A DNA stretch of 30,608 bases from Nitrospirota bacterium. Its GTDB lineage: Bacteria; NPL-UPA2; JAADIA01. Made by a program: the position numbers and the translations under genes. Numbering within the stretch: the stretch's first letter is position 1; every line of letters starts with the position of its first letter. The notes under the pieces are model-generated. The model saw only the letters and a list, made by a program, of their open reading frames with translations. It searched no databases and was not told the origin of the DNA. Location: contig JAADIA010000061.1 of assembly GCA_013151555.1 (NCBI GenBank), positions 1 through 30,608 on the forward strand, written 5' to 3'. Positions 1-7,524 of the stretch are shown one piece after another.

Positions 1-90
1 AACAAAATAACCTTCCTTACCCTGATGTTCACCTTTATACCAGGCATATCCCTCATCAACACAAGTATTGATAAAATCCTCTATCTTCAT
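1..90 (-). CDS. Partial hypothetical protein, N-terminus only
   Basis: The left edge cuts this gene. Its first 30 codons are open, starting at ATG 88-90 and beginning MKIEDFINTCVDEGY. A strong Shine-Dalgarno sequence, AGGAGGTGA, sits six bases before the ATG, which is the main reason to call it a gene. It follows the HD-hydrolase gene by 45 bases and may be the next member of the same transcription unit. The visible part is polar, with no signal peptide and no recognised motif, so no function is offered. Confidence 0.55.
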   Translation of the reverse strand, partial: MKIEDFINTCVDEGYAWYKGEHQGKEGYFV

Positions 91-135
91 AGTTCTCACC
101 TCCTAATGACCGGACAGCTTACCGCACTTAGTTCC

Positions 136-900
136 TTAAGTTGTAGCCTCATTCGATTCATCCGGGTTAGAGGATAAATACATCTTCCCGGCCAGTTCTC
201 TTCCTGCCTCCGTCAGGAATACCTTATCAATTATCCTTCGCAACTTATCCTTATCTCTTGTCTTCACTTCGTCCTTCAAATTAACCATCCAATCCGCATC
301 ACACAACACTTTAAAATTCAAGGTATCAATTTTGCCAGGCGAATGATGATGAGCAATTATGTCACATATTTCCTCAATATCCCCTTTTTTGAGTCCCATT
401 TTAAGAAGAATACCTTTGGCAACAGCCGGGCCCTCCTTCTCTTGATAGGGTCCTGCAGACGAGCCGTATTTCCTCTCCGCTTCTTTTATGCCTATATCAT
501 GCAAGATACTTGCCGGAATAACAATATGCCAGTCGCACTTCTCCGTTTTCAGCAATTCTTCAGCAAAATGCATTACCTTTTGAGCATGATTTATCCTTTT
601 CTTATCATCTCCGAAATATAGTTCCAATTCTTTGAGCAGCTTTCCTTTTACAGTTATGGCTTTATTTTGCATATACTTATTGTAGCCCTCTGCCCCGAGG
701 CATTCTTTGGCGTAACTACACCAATCCAGGCAACTGGCGCCAGCCTCTCTCGTCACTATCTTTTTACAATTCGGGCAAGTTGCCTGAAGCTCATCTGTCC
801 ATATCTCTATTTCTTCGGAGCAGGAAGGGCATTTCACCACCTCCGGCTGGGGTTGTTTAAGGCCCTGGGCTCCCGGACAAAATCCAAGTTTCATTTTCAT
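136..900 (-). CDS. Zinc-ribbon plus HD-domain phosphohydrolase
   Basis: Predicted cytoplasmic metal-dependent hydrolase of the HD superfamily, whose members commonly cleave phosphate esters of nucleotides; the substrate is unknown. Residues 24-45 form a zinc ribbon (C24xxC27, C42xxC45), followed by more cysteines at 57, 61 and 67. The HD core spans about 100-215: H105, the H134-D135 pair that gives the family its name, the H184-H186 run, and D201/D203. The frame opens with ATG at 900, but an in-frame ATG at 894 is nine bases from the only AGG-like ribosome site (AATAGG), so the true protein may be two residues shorter. It lies 93 bases downstream of the ferredoxin-like gene, across a short dispersed repeat. 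Co-location with YgbA and an FNR regulator suggests a stress role, which is inference. Confidence 0.8.
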   Translation of the reverse strand: MKMKLGFCPGAQGLKQPQPEVVKCPSCSEEIEIWTDELQATCPNCKKIVTREAGASCLDWCSYAKECLGAEGYNKYMQNKAITVKGKLLKELELYFGDDKKRINHAQKVMHFAEELLKTEKCDWHIVIPASILHDIGIKEAERKYGSSAGPYQEKEGPAVAKGILLKMGLKKGDIEEICDIIAHHHSPGKIDTLNFKVLCDADWMVNLKDEVKTRDKDKLRRIIDKVFLTEAGRELAGKMYLSSNPDESNEATT

Positions 901-910
901 TTACCTATTC

Positions 911-968
911 TCAGGATTAATAAGATTTTTATAAAGTTTTATCCTGTTTATCGTGTTAATCCTGTCTA
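911..968. repeat. Short dispersed repeat (ATCCTGTTTATC / TTAATCCTGTC type)
   Basis: The gap between the ferredoxin-like and HD genes contains ATCCTG-TTTATCGTGTTA-ATCCTGTCTA (941-968) and an inverted CAGGATTAAT at 912-921. The 11-base core TTAATCCTGTC occurs again at 17457-17467. Tandem or inverted ATCCTGTTAATC units are familiar from memory as intergenic repeats in many environmental anaerobe genomes; I could not check this. No gene is seen in the gap. Confidence 0.45.
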
Positions 969-993
969 TATTTTTTCATGTTTTTTGATATTA

Positions 994-1851
994 TCATACC
1001 CAATCTTCCTGCAAAATTTCTCCCTGCAAGCTTACCACGATAGATTTCAGAGGAACCTTTCTCTTCGACTGCTCCAGGGCCTGTTCCGCCAAGCGTAACA
1101 ATCCCCGGCAACAAGGAACCTCCATCATCAATACGGTAAGAGTATTTATTTCAGCATCTTCCATCCAGGATTTAATTTTCTCTACATAAATTTCCTGACC
1201 TTCATCAAGTTTGGGACAAGCGATAGCCAGGGATTTTCCTTTTAAGTAATCGGGATGAAAACTTCCCAGGGCATAAGCAACACAATCAGCTACCAACAAA
1301 ACGTCTTTCCCCTGATAATAAGGAGCCTGGGGGGAAATAAGGTGCATCTGAATCGGCCATTGTCTAAGCTGAGAAGCTACTTTAGCGGCAGATTCCTGTT
1401 TCCCATCCGGTTCTTGTTTATCCCCGAAATCCATCGTCCTTGCTCCCGGGCATCCGGAAAATCCGGAGGGATGTTTTTTACCGGAAGGCAAAGGTTCCTC
1501 AAGAGGAACTGCCATTCCCTTCTCTCTCAAAAAATCCATTGCTTGCCCAAGATACTCTTTTTGATTATGCTCTTGAAGATGTTCCAGGTGTGCCTTTACT
1601 ACCTTCTTTCCCTGCTTGACAATATTTCCCATCACCTTTCTTTCATCATACTCTTCGGCTTCTCTTTCTTCTATAGTAATGGCATCCTCCGGACAGTGAC
1701 CGATACAAGCCCCCAACCCGTCGCAAAACAAATCGCTTATAAGCCTTACCTTCCCGTCTATTATTTGCAACGCTCCCTCAGGGCAGTTGGGAATACACTG
1801 CCCACAACCGTTACACTTTTCTTCATCAATTTTTATGATTTTTCTTTTCAT
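994..1851 (-). CDS. Ferredoxin-like 4Fe-4S protein with C-terminal Cys-rich domain
   Basis: A 285-residue iron-sulfur protein, probably a soluble electron carrier or sensor. The first cluster motif is canonical: C13, C16, C19, C23 followed by proline. The second (C43, C49, C53 then proline) lacks the cysteine expected at position 46, in the run CDGLGAC, so it may bind a 3Fe-4S cluster or use another ligand. A charged linker at about 60-110 leads to a C-terminal domain with further conserved-looking cysteines (in ADC, ACPK and PCCRG). Similar ferredoxin-like proteins occur in strict anaerobes, often near hydroxylamine reductase (hcp), but no hcp is visible here. The ATG at 1851 follows a GGGGGG ribosome site. 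It is probably cotranscribed with the upstream YgbA-like gene (123-base gap) and the downstream HD gene. Confidence 0.85.
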   Translation of the reverse strand: MKRKIIKIDEEKCNGCGQCIPNCPEGALQIIDGKVRLISDLFCDGLGACIGHCPEDAITIEEREAEEYDERKVMGNIVKQGKKVVKAHLEHLQEHNQKEYLGQAMDFLREKGMAVPLEEPLPSGKKHPSGFSGCPGARTMDFGDKQEPDGKQESAAKVASQLRQWPIQMHLISPQAPYYQGKDVLLVADCVAYALGSFHPDYLKGKSLAIACPKLDEGQEIYVEKIKSWMEDAEINTLTVLMMEVPCCRGLLRLAEQALEQSKRKVPLKSIVVSLQGEILQEDWV

Positions 1852-1974
1852 AACTTACCCCCCAATCATTTTTGCCAGGACTCACTGAATGAAGACAGGT
1901 TTAAGACCTATTCCTCTCAAGAAATCATAGAATTTTCTTCGGGCGATTCTTTATATTGCCTCTTTGTTCCCGCC

Positions 1975-2295
1975 TTATAAGTTCCGATGCTCGTGCCGGC
2001 AAGGTTTGAAACGGGTTGTCAGATGCAACAAGGCCAAAGCCGGATGTTTAGAAAGCATCCGGGGGCCGGAATATTTCATAACGGAGGTAATTTTTGTTCT
2101 CATAGACGGCTTATAACAATGTACCGGGCACTTTGCACAAGTTGGTTTATTTTCCCCGAATAGACAATGCTCAAGACGCAACCCGGAATACTCCAGCAAT
2201 TCCCGACAGTCTTCACATAGTTTATCACCTTTCGAGTGATGACCGGCACAGTACATTCTTATCATTATTTCAATAGTTTTCTTTTCGCGTGCCAT
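1975..2295 (-). CDS. YgbA-like protein, nitrous oxide-stimulated promoter family
   Basis: A 106-residue cysteine- and histidine-rich protein. It matches the YgbA_NO family by the ordered motif C-x-x-HH, LCEDC, the RLEHC-x-FGE-x-KPTC run, AKCPVHCYKP and a YSGPRML stretch near residue 80; E. coli YgbA shows the same order. The cysteine pattern suggests metal or Fe-S binding. In E. coli the gene belongs to the NsrR-controlled nitric-oxide response, and its biochemical activity is not settled. Here it is the first gene after the FNR-type regulator, with an FNR-like site 121-134 bases upstream of the ATG. An in-frame TGA two codons before ATG 2295 rules out an extension. A nitrosative or redox stress role fits but is inferred. 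Confidence 0.87.
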   Translation of the reverse strand: MAREKKTIEIMIRMYCAGHHSKGDKLCEDCRELLEYSGLRLEHCLFGENKPTCAKCPVHCYKPSMRTKITSVMKYSGPRMLSKHPALALLHLTTRFKPCRHEHRNL

Positions 2296-2387
2296 ACTTC
2301 AGAAGACCTCTTAACTGCAAGGTAAGAGAATTCGTTGCTTCCCTCCTCATTTCTTTATTATCTATAGGTTACCGCGAGAACACCGGG

Positions 2388-2400
2388 ATGTCCATGACAT
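2388..2400. promoter_or_regulatory. Small inverted repeat ATGTC-N3-GACAT upstream of the YgbA-like gene
   Basis: Perfect 5-bp arms around CAT, 16 bases downstream (in transcription direction) of the FNR-like site and about 95 bases before the YgbA-like start. It could be an operator, but arms this short also arise by chance. Confidence 0.2.
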
Positions 2401-2415
2401 AGCTCATCTCTTTTT

Positions 2416-2429
2416 ATGATATTTGTCAA
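2416..2429 (-). promoter_or_regulatory. Candidate FNR-type binding site upstream of the YgbA-like gene
   Basis: On the minus strand the sequence reads TTGAC-AAAT-ATCAT, an 8/10 match to the FNR consensus TTGAT-N4-ATCAA. It lies between the FNR-type gene and the YgbA-like gene. That regulator carries the ETVSR recognition helix typical of FNR proteins that read TTGA half-sites, so the site and protein agree. The first half also reads TTGACA and could be a -35 element, but no good -10 was found at the right distance. Confidence 0.4.
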
Positions 2430-2536
2430 AAACGGCAGGGTAGCTGAAAAGTAAAATTGTTTAACCGCCATAAGCAATAGCTAAACATCATTGCAAAAAC
2501 GCAAGTTATACAAAGTGAAAGATGCGAAATCAAGCC

Positions 2537-2558
2537 AGCCCGGAACAAAGTCCGAGCT
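2537..2558 (-). other. Hairpin overlapping the FNR gene stop codon
   Basis: An 8-bp stem (AGCTCGGA with TCCGGGCT, one G-U pair) with a six-base loop begins at the TAG stop of the FNR-type gene. No T-run follows, so it is at best a weak terminator or an RNA-stabilising end. Confidence 0.35.
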
Positions 2559-3243
2559 AACTAGAGAGAGAGGTTAACTTGTCGGGCTTGAGAATAACAA
2601 TCTCTTTACGATCCGTCTTGATAATCTTGTCCTTCTTGAATTCACTCAAGATGCGGCTTACCGTCTCCTGAGATAATCCGACCATATCCGATATCTCCTG
2701 GCGAGATAATCCTAAAGTCAGTTTCTTTTCCTTGTCTCCGGATTTTTCCGAGGGAGAAACTTGAGAGAGAAGAAATGTGGCCATCTTCTCCCGAGCGTTC
2801 TTCAGTCCCAGGTCCCTTATTTTAGACTGAGCCTCTTCCAATTCTTTCCCAAGAGCCTTCATCATCTTAAAAGAGATTCTTGAGTTGGTTTCTAAAAGTT
2901 GTAAAAGCCTTTCCTTGTTCAGGCAACACAACTCTGCCTTGGAAAGAGCCTCAGCTGTAGCCGAGTAACTGTCCTCATATATCGCTTCAAAACCGAGGAT
3001 ATCTCCCGACCTTAAAACTCTCAGGATCTGCTCCCGGCCATCCTCCAACGACTTAGAGACTTTAATCATCCCTGATTTAATTATGAAGACCGTATGAGCA
3101 GGATTATCTTCCAGAAAGAGTATTTGATGTTTCCGGTATCTGCTCAAATGAATCAACAGACTGATGCTTTTCAATTCCCCCTCTCCAAGATCGGAAAAGA
3201 TAGTGACATCTCTGATAATGCAATCCTGACAGTTACAAGTCAT
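2557..3243 (-). CDS. Crp/Fnr-family transcriptional regulator, FNR-type
   Basis: A 228-residue dimeric DNA-binding regulator. The N-terminus carries C3, C5 and C8, and a central C106-C107 pair follows. FNR proteins use three N-terminal cysteines plus one central cysteine to hold an oxygen/NO-sensitive 4Fe-4S cluster, so an Fe-S sensor is plausible, although the N-terminal spacing is tighter than in E. coli FNR. A cyclic-nucleotide-binding-like barrel covers about 15-130, a dimer helix about 130-160, and a winged helix-turn-helix about 175-215. The recognition helix SQETVSR (191-197) has the E-x-x-S-R signature that reads TTGA half-sites. The gene lies 49 bases downstream of the NtrC-type gene and upstream of the YgbA-like gene. 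AGGGAAG precedes the ATG. HcpR-like function is an alternative within the same family. Confidence 0.9.
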   Translation of the reverse strand: MTCNCQDCIIRDVTIFSDLGEGELKSISLLIHLSRYRKHQILFLEDNPAHTVFIIKSGMIKVSKSLEDGREQILRVLRSGDILGFEAIYEDSYSATAEALSKAELCCLNKERLLQLLETNSRISFKMMKALGKELEEAQSKIRDLGLKNAREKMATFLLSQVSPSEKSGDKEKKLTLGLSRQEISDMVGLSQETVSRILSEFKKDKIIKTDRKEIVILKPDKLTSLSS

Positions 3244-3292
3244 CTTCGCTTCCCTGAAGTTTCAAAGTCTGATAGTTAGCTTTAGTTATCAG

Positions 3293-4732
3293 TTACGAAT
3301 TACGGATGATATTAACTTCTTTTTTCAGACCAAACTTTTCCATCCTTTTCCGGAGGGTATTCCGGTTTATGCCTAAGATCTTAGCAGCTTGAATCTGATT
3401 GCCTTTCGTCTCCCGAAGCGCTCTCGCTATCAGAGCCTTCTCTATGAAAGACATAATATTATGACCTTGAGAAACCTTTTTTATTTCCCGATAAACCTCG
3501 TTTAATAAATCTTCTAATCCCTTTTTTACCCCTTTCTCTTCTTCCATACTGATCTTCTTGGCAGTCCCCAGGTCCAACAACAATTCGTCAGGCAAGATAC
3601 GGCTTCCTTTGCAAAGGACATAAGCCCTCTTGATGACATTCTCCAGTTCCCGCACATTACCCGGCCAGGGGTAAGAAACCAATCTCTCCATTGCCTCCGG
3701 GCTAAGGTCAACAATGTTTTTCTTCAGGTCCTTGTTAAACCTCTTCAGGAAATAATTAACCAGTTCAGGGATATCTCCCCGCCGCTCCCGCAGAGGAGGC
3801 AAACCCAGGGAAAGAACATTCAGCCGGTAATAGAGGTCTTCTCTAAACAGGTCCTCCGAGATAGCCTTTTCCAGGTCCTTGTTGGTAGCTACGATGAGCC
3901 GGATATCCACCTTTATATTCTCCGTCCCCCCCAATCTCTGGACTTCTCCCTCCTGCAGAACCCGGAGTATCTTAGCTTGAGTAGGCAAAGACATATCTCC
4001 TATCTCATCGAGAAATATGGTCCCTCCATTACCCTGTTCGAACTTCCCGATACGCCGGGTATGGGCCCCGGTAAAAGCTCCCTTCTCATGCCCGAAGAGT
4101 TCGCTCTCCAGGAGAGTATCCGGAATCGCGGCACAGTTCACCGGAAGGAAAGGCCTGTTTGCACGAAGACTATGATGATAGACAGCCCGGGCGACCAACT
4201 CCTTCCCGGTACCACTCTCCCCGCGCAGGAGAACAGTAACATTGCTCTCCGCTACCTGCCCGATCATTTTATAAATTTCCTGCATCTGGGGGGATTTTCC
4301 CACGATGCATTCGGCCGTCTCTCCTCCCTCCTCTGTCTGCTCATAGGCAACAACCGTTTTCATCATCCGGTTAACCTCTAGAGCCTTATCCACTAACTGC
4401 CACATATGGGGAATATCAAAAGGTTTGAGGATATAATCATAAGCCCCTAATTTCATCGCTTCAATGGCAGTTTCGGTAGTTCCGTAAGCTGTTATTATTA
4501 TTACCAGGAGTTTAGGATAAATCTTTCTCATTTCCCTTAAGACTTCCAGCCCTCCCATCCCCGGCATTTTTACATCCATGACGACCAGGTCCGGCAACGT
4601 CTCTCCCAGTCTCTCCAGAGCTTCTTCTCCATTCCTGGCTGTAATTACCGTCATGTCCCTTTCTTCAAACATCCTCTCCAGGGAATAGCGGAGGCTTTTA
4701 TCATCATCAACGATGAGAATAGTATCAGTCAT
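3293..4732 (-). CDS. NtrC-family sigma-54-dependent response regulator
   Basis: A complete 479-residue activator of sigma-54 RNA polymerase. The receiver domain (1-120) has the acidic pair near D10, phosphoacceptor D53 in VMDVKMPG, and K103 in the LKPF motif. The AAA+ domain (about 143-385) has Walker A GESGTGKE (171-178), the sigma-54 contact loop GAFTGA (218-223) and Walker B with LDEIGD (241-246). A Fis-type helix-turn-helix lies near 435-470. All catalytic residues are present. ATG 4732 is preceded by AGGAG at good spacing. The partner is the histidine kinase 77 bases upstream, and the FNR-type gene follows 49 bases downstream, so the three probably form one regulatory operon. Target genes are not identifiable; I found no convincing TGGCAC-N5-TTGC promoter in the window. 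Confidence 0.95.
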   Translation of the reverse strand: MTDTILIVDDDKSLRYSLERMFEERDMTVITARNGEEALERLGETLPDLVVMDVKMPGMGGLEVLREMRKIYPKLLVIIITAYGTTETAIEAMKLGAYDYILKPFDIPHMWQLVDKALEVNRMMKTVVAYEQTEEGGETAECIVGKSPQMQEIYKMIGQVAESNVTVLLRGESGTGKELVARAVYHHSLRANRPFLPVNCAAIPDTLLESELFGHEKGAFTGAHTRRIGKFEQGNGGTIFLDEIGDMSLPTQAKILRVLQEGEVQRLGGTENIKVDIRLIVATNKDLEKAISEDLFREDLYYRLNVLSLGLPPLRERRGDIPELVNYFLKRFNKDLKKNIVDLSPEAMERLVSYPWPGNVRELENVIKRAYVLCKGSRILPDELLLDLGTAKKISMEEEKGVKKGLEDLLNEVYREIKKVSQGHNIMSFIEKALIARALRETKGNQIQAAKILGINRNTLRKRMEKFGLKKEVNIIRNS

Positions 4733-4809
4733 GATTAACTCCTAACTAACCGTCTTGTATTCACCAAGGGTAAAGACAAGATTGCAAAATGCAAAATCAT
4801 TTCTTCTTA

Positions 4810-6210
4810 TTACATTTTACATTCTGCATTTTTCATTGAGCCCTGGCGCTTAACCGGAATGATTACGGTAAAGGTAGTCCCTTCTCCCTCCCGGCTGTTT
4901 ACTTTTATAGACCCTTGATGGTTATCAATGATTCTATGGGTAATAGATAATCCCAACCCTATCCCTTCCTCCCGGGCAGTAAAAAAAGGATCAAATATAT
5001 CGCTTACTTTTTCGGGAGGGATACCACAGCCGGTATCAGTGAAAGAAATCCCGATGAAATCTCCTTCCGGCGTCGCTTCCTGGATGCCGGATACCAATTC
5101 TTTTTCCGCCCTCTTCAGCCGGTCACTTGTTACCTTAGTAGCAATGGTAAGGGAACCACCTTCGGGCATCGCCTGGACGGCATTCAGAATAAGATTCAAA
5201 AAAACCTGCCGTAACTGGTCCCGGTCAGCTAACACCTCGGGAAGCTCTGAGGAAAACTTCCGGTAAAGACGAATGTTTCCTTCCCTGAGCTCATGAGAAA
5301 CCAGGGGAAGAGTCTGCTCCAAAACCTGGTTTATCCCGAGGGAAGAGAACGTCGGTTCGGCCGGCCGGGCAAAATCCAAAAAACGCTTGATAGTCTGGTT
5401 CATCCTCTCAATCTCGCTCTCAATGACCAGAATATCCTTCTTTTTATTACCTTCATCCTCTTGCAGTTTATTGATGAGGGAATGAATAAGAATCTTAATA
5501 CTGGTAAGTGGATTCCTTATTTCATGAGCTATCCCGGCAGAAAGCTGTCCCAGAGCTGCCAACTTTCCCGACTGGATTAATTGCTCCTGGGACCTTCGCA
5601 GGTCTTCCGTAGCGGCTTTTACCCTTTCCTCCAACTGTTTGCTGAAAGACTTAAGCTCCTCATACATCTTAGCATTTTCCAGAGCCAATCCGGCCTGATG
5701 AGAGAAAGTAACCAGGGAGGCCATCTTCCCCGCCGTTATCCGCCGTTCCGTAGTAAGGTTATCCGCCGTTACCGCTCCCCGCACTTTATCCTTGCCCAGA
5801 AGAGGAACCGCAGCAAACGACTTCAGGTTAAAATGCTTCTTGAGCTCCAGATTCACCCGGGGATCATTAAGAGCATCGGAGATAACAAAAGGTTTCTTCT
5901 CAATTACCGCCCGGGCAACGATGCTATTTTCTTTATCTATGGGTAGAGAAATGTTCTGGATCTTCTCCCTCTCCACCCCCACAGCCATCCGGCACTCCAA
6001 CACTTTTTCCGTCTCATTAATAAGATAAAGCCTGGCCCTGTCAAAACCGATAGTCTCCGTAACTCCTTCCAGGATAAGATGAAGAATCTCGTCCAGATTG
6101 AGAGTCTGCATGGACTTAATTATCTCATGCAGGGCAGACAGCTCTCTTTCTCTTCTCGTGTTACCCCGTCTTTTCCCTTTACGAATCTTCTTCACCATAC
6201 CTTTAGCCAT
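4810..6210 (-). CDS. Soluble GAF-domain sensor histidine kinase
   Basis: A 466-residue kinase that should phosphorylate the adjacent NtrC-type regulator. After a basic N-terminus, a GAF domain spans about 30-180 and a coiled-coil linker about 181-212. The HisKA domain carries phosphoacceptor H229 in AGIAHEIRNPL. The ATPase domain (about 330-455) has the N box NLILNAVQAM, the G1 box DTGCGIPP and the G2 box GIGLGLSI. No membrane segment or signal peptide is present, so the signal must be cytoplasmic, such as a small molecule, redox state or a partner protein sensed by GAF. The start is weakly defined: ATG 6210 has only GAAG upstream. About 140 bases separate it from the terminator of the metal block, consistent with its own promoter. 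Confidence 0.94.
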   Translation of the reverse strand: MAKGMVKKIRKGKRRGNTRRERELSALHEIIKSMQTLNLDEILHLILEGVTETIGFDRARLYLINETEKVLECRMAVGVEREKIQNISLPIDKENSIVARAVIEKKPFVISDALNDPRVNLELKKHFNLKSFAAVPLLGKDKVRGAVTADNLTTERRITAGKMASLVTFSHQAGLALENAKMYEELKSFSKQLEERVKAATEDLRRSQEQLIQSGKLAALGQLSAGIAHEIRNPLTSIKILIHSLINKLQEDEGNKKKDILVIESEIERMNQTIKRFLDFARPAEPTFSSLGINQVLEQTLPLVSHELREGNIRLYRKFSSELPEVLADRDQLRQVFLNLILNAVQAMPEGGSLTIATKVTSDRLKRAEKELVSGIQEATPEGDFIGISFTDTGCGIPPEKVSDIFDPFFTAREEGIGLGLSITHRIIDNHQGSIKVNSREGEGTTFTVIIPVKRQGSMKNAECKM

Positions 6211-6352
6211 AGCTTCTTATCAGGTTATTAGTTACAAGTTATAAATTATCCAATCAATATAGAGTCTCGTTCATGAGAGAGCCTGTTCCTCATTATCATG
6301 TTAACACTATTGGAGATAACCTGCAAGTATTTTGGAAAGCAATGTTCAAGGC
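6211..6352 (-). other. Upstream region of the histidine kinase gene
   Basis: AT-rich and non-coding. On the minus strand TTGCAG, 17 bases and TAACAT form a weak sigma-70-like promoter ending near 6305. An 8-base-scale TCTC/GAGA inverted repeat is also present. Nothing stronger is seen. Confidence 0.25.
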
Positions 6353-6388
6353 AAAAAAACACCCCATACTTAAAAAGCATGAGGTGTT
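6353..6388 (-). terminator. Rho-independent terminator of the metal-transport block
   Basis: On the minus strand AACACCTCAT and ATGGGGTGTT form a 10-bp stem with one mismatch around an 11-base loop, and the 3' arm runs into seven consecutive T residues. It lies about 190 bases past the stop of the DtxR-FeoA gene and separates the metal genes from the histidine kinase operon. Confidence 0.8.
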
Positions 6389-6577
6389 AATTTATCCTAA
6401 CTCAGGGAGTTAACCTTCCCGGTTAAATGGTCGATCCTTTCTTTTTCCGGGCAAATCTTACCAAAAGGAATGCCGGTAACCGCATTTCAGTCGGTATCCA
6501 GACATATTTAATAGAAAGCCGGAGATTTCCATCTATAATAATTATTGCCCCCGATGAGAACCGGGAAAAAGAGCGCT
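6389..6577. other. Non-coding 3' region after the DtxR-FeoA gene
   Basis: No reading frame of note. It holds a TTAACC-TTCCC-GGTTAA hairpin (6410-6426) and a short CGGTAACCG palindrome near 6475. Because it lies between a stop codon and the terminator it is probably 3' untranslated sequence. Confidence 0.4.
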
Positions 6578-7228
6578 TCAGATTCCAACCTTGACCAAAC
6601 GGACATAGATATCCTTGGCAATTTCGCTGTCAATGGCAAATTGGCTGTTTCCGATCTGAAAGACATAGGAGGGAAATCTCTGAAGAAGGCAGATCGGACT
6701 TCCCGGAAGAGCTCCCATAGCCAGAAGTTTCTGAAGCACGCCTCCCTCTTTAGTATGAATATAAGCTATTTTCCCTGACTGCCCCACCTGAAGATCAGAA
6801 AGAGTAGAAACCAATTTGCCTGGTTTTTCTCTATGTTCCCGACAACATTTTCCCGGAGGCACCGGCTTCCCGTGCGGACAAACCTTAGGATGCCCGAGGA
6901 GGATACAAACATCATCTTCCACTCCTTTATGGAGAAGATGCTCGAACTTACAGCTTACCTCATTGAGAATTTTTCCCCTCACATCCAGGACATCGGCCAA
7001 CAATCTTTCGGCTAACCGATGCCGCCGGATAGCATTCTCCGCCTCCTTTTTCCCTCGCTCGGAAAGGCTGATTCTATTTCCCTCGATAATGACATAACCG
7101 GATTTAGTTAACTCTCCGATAGCAGCCTCATCCTCAACAGCACTCAGTTCGGAAAAAATTTCTCCTTTCTCTTCAAACCCTATCCCCAATCTCTCCAGGA
7201 CTTCTTCCGCCTTATCACTCAATTCCAT
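6578..7228 (-). CDS. DtxR-family metalloregulator fused to FeoA domain
   Basis: A 216-residue protein joining two iron-related modules. Residues 1-65 form a short winged-helix DNA-binding part. The dimer/metal part (about 66-130) shows the DtxR/MntR/IdeR ligand pattern: H70, E74, C93, E96, H97, then LGHPKVCPHGKP near 111-122. FeoA/SH3-like residues 145-216 include LQVGQSGKI and LLAMGALPGSP. FeoA normally binds and modulates the FeoB ferrous iron transporter, and full-length DtxR proteins also end in an SH3-like domain, so the tail could serve either role. The DNA-binding part looks short compared with classical DtxR, which may affect recognition. It is the last gene of the feoB unit. ATG 7228 has a good AAGGGG site. 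Sensing of Fe(II) or Mn(II) is inferred from the family. Confidence 0.85.
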   Translation of the reverse strand: MELSDKAEEVLERLGIGFEEKGEIFSELSAVEDEAAIGELTKSGYVIIEGNRISLSERGKKEAENAIRRHRLAERLLADVLDVRGKILNEVSCKFEHLLHKGVEDDVCILLGHPKVCPHGKPVPPGKCCREHREKPGKLVSTLSDLQVGQSGKIAYIHTKEGGVLQKLLAMGALPGSPICLLQRFPSYVFQIGNSQFAIDSEIAKDIYVRLVKVGI

Positions 7229-7323
7229 GTTCTTCCCCTTTTTTTACTATTTAATTTAACCCGAAGATTCAGCAACTGTTCTTTTTTCTTTTTTTTCTTT
7301 TTTTTCTTTTCTTTTATTATCCC
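7229..7323. other. Polypyrimidine tract between zinc-ribbon and DtxR-FeoA genes
   Basis: On the plus strand 7280-7318 is almost pure T with regular single C interruptions; on the transcribed strand it is an A/G run. It carries no gene. It could relax coupling between the two genes or simply be a slippage-prone low-complexity tract. Confidence 0.4.
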
Positions 7324-7524
7324 TTATCTTTCCTTTGTGCCTTTGTGCCTCTGTGCCTTTGTGCCTCTCTTAATAAAGCGTTTCAACCAACGCGGTTCAG
7401 CGGGTACTTCATAACCACAATTAGGACATTTTATTAACTGACATCCTTTGGTAAGAGGACACCCCACACAGGCCGAGGAGGTTTCCTTCTCCTCAAATTC
7501 ATACCCGCAAAGAGAACATTTCAC
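7324..7524 (-). CDS. Small Cys-rich zinc-ribbon protein with repeat-derived tail
   Basis: A 66-residue protein with CxxC pairs at C3/C6, C19/C22 and C34/C37, plus C28, giving a likely one- or two-zinc fold. It starts with GTG, and that codon overlaps the FeoB membrane-protein stop in GTGA, so translation is probably coupled; GGGAG lies seven bases upstream. A small cysteine-rich partner often follows feoB (FeoC-like or FeoB-associated proteins), but this sequence matches none that I recognise. The last dozen or so residues (GTKAQRHKGTKER) are encoded by a GGCACAAA-type dispersed repeat, so the repeat appears to have inserted into or extended the 3' end of the gene. The native C-terminus may have been lost. 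Confidence 0.65.
   Translation of the reverse strand: MKCSLCGYEFEEKETSSACVGCPLTKGCQLIKCPNCGYEVPAEPRWLKRFIKRGTKAQRHKGTKER
7331..7366. repeat. GGCACAAA/GGCACAGA tandem repeat, copy 1
   Basis: Four to five 8-base units of GTGCCTTT/GTGCCTCT type form the 3' end of the zinc-ribbon gene. The flanking TTATCTTTCCTTTGTGCCT is also found at 20670-20687, so this is a copy of one dispersed element. Confidence 0.7.

Noticed and set aside
1255-1980. A 241-codon plus-strand open frame
   Set aside because: It is antisense to the ferredoxin-like gene, and the minus-strand translation has clear cysteine motifs.
2537-2558. A rho-independent terminator after the FNR-type gene
   Set aside because: The stem overlaps the stop codon and no T-run follows, so it is listed only as a hairpin.
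6389-6577. A possible riboswitch (GGGCAAATC and CCGGTAACCG words)
   Set aside because: The core bases of the c-di-GMP-I class do not line up, and no gene follows on either strand in the required orientation.
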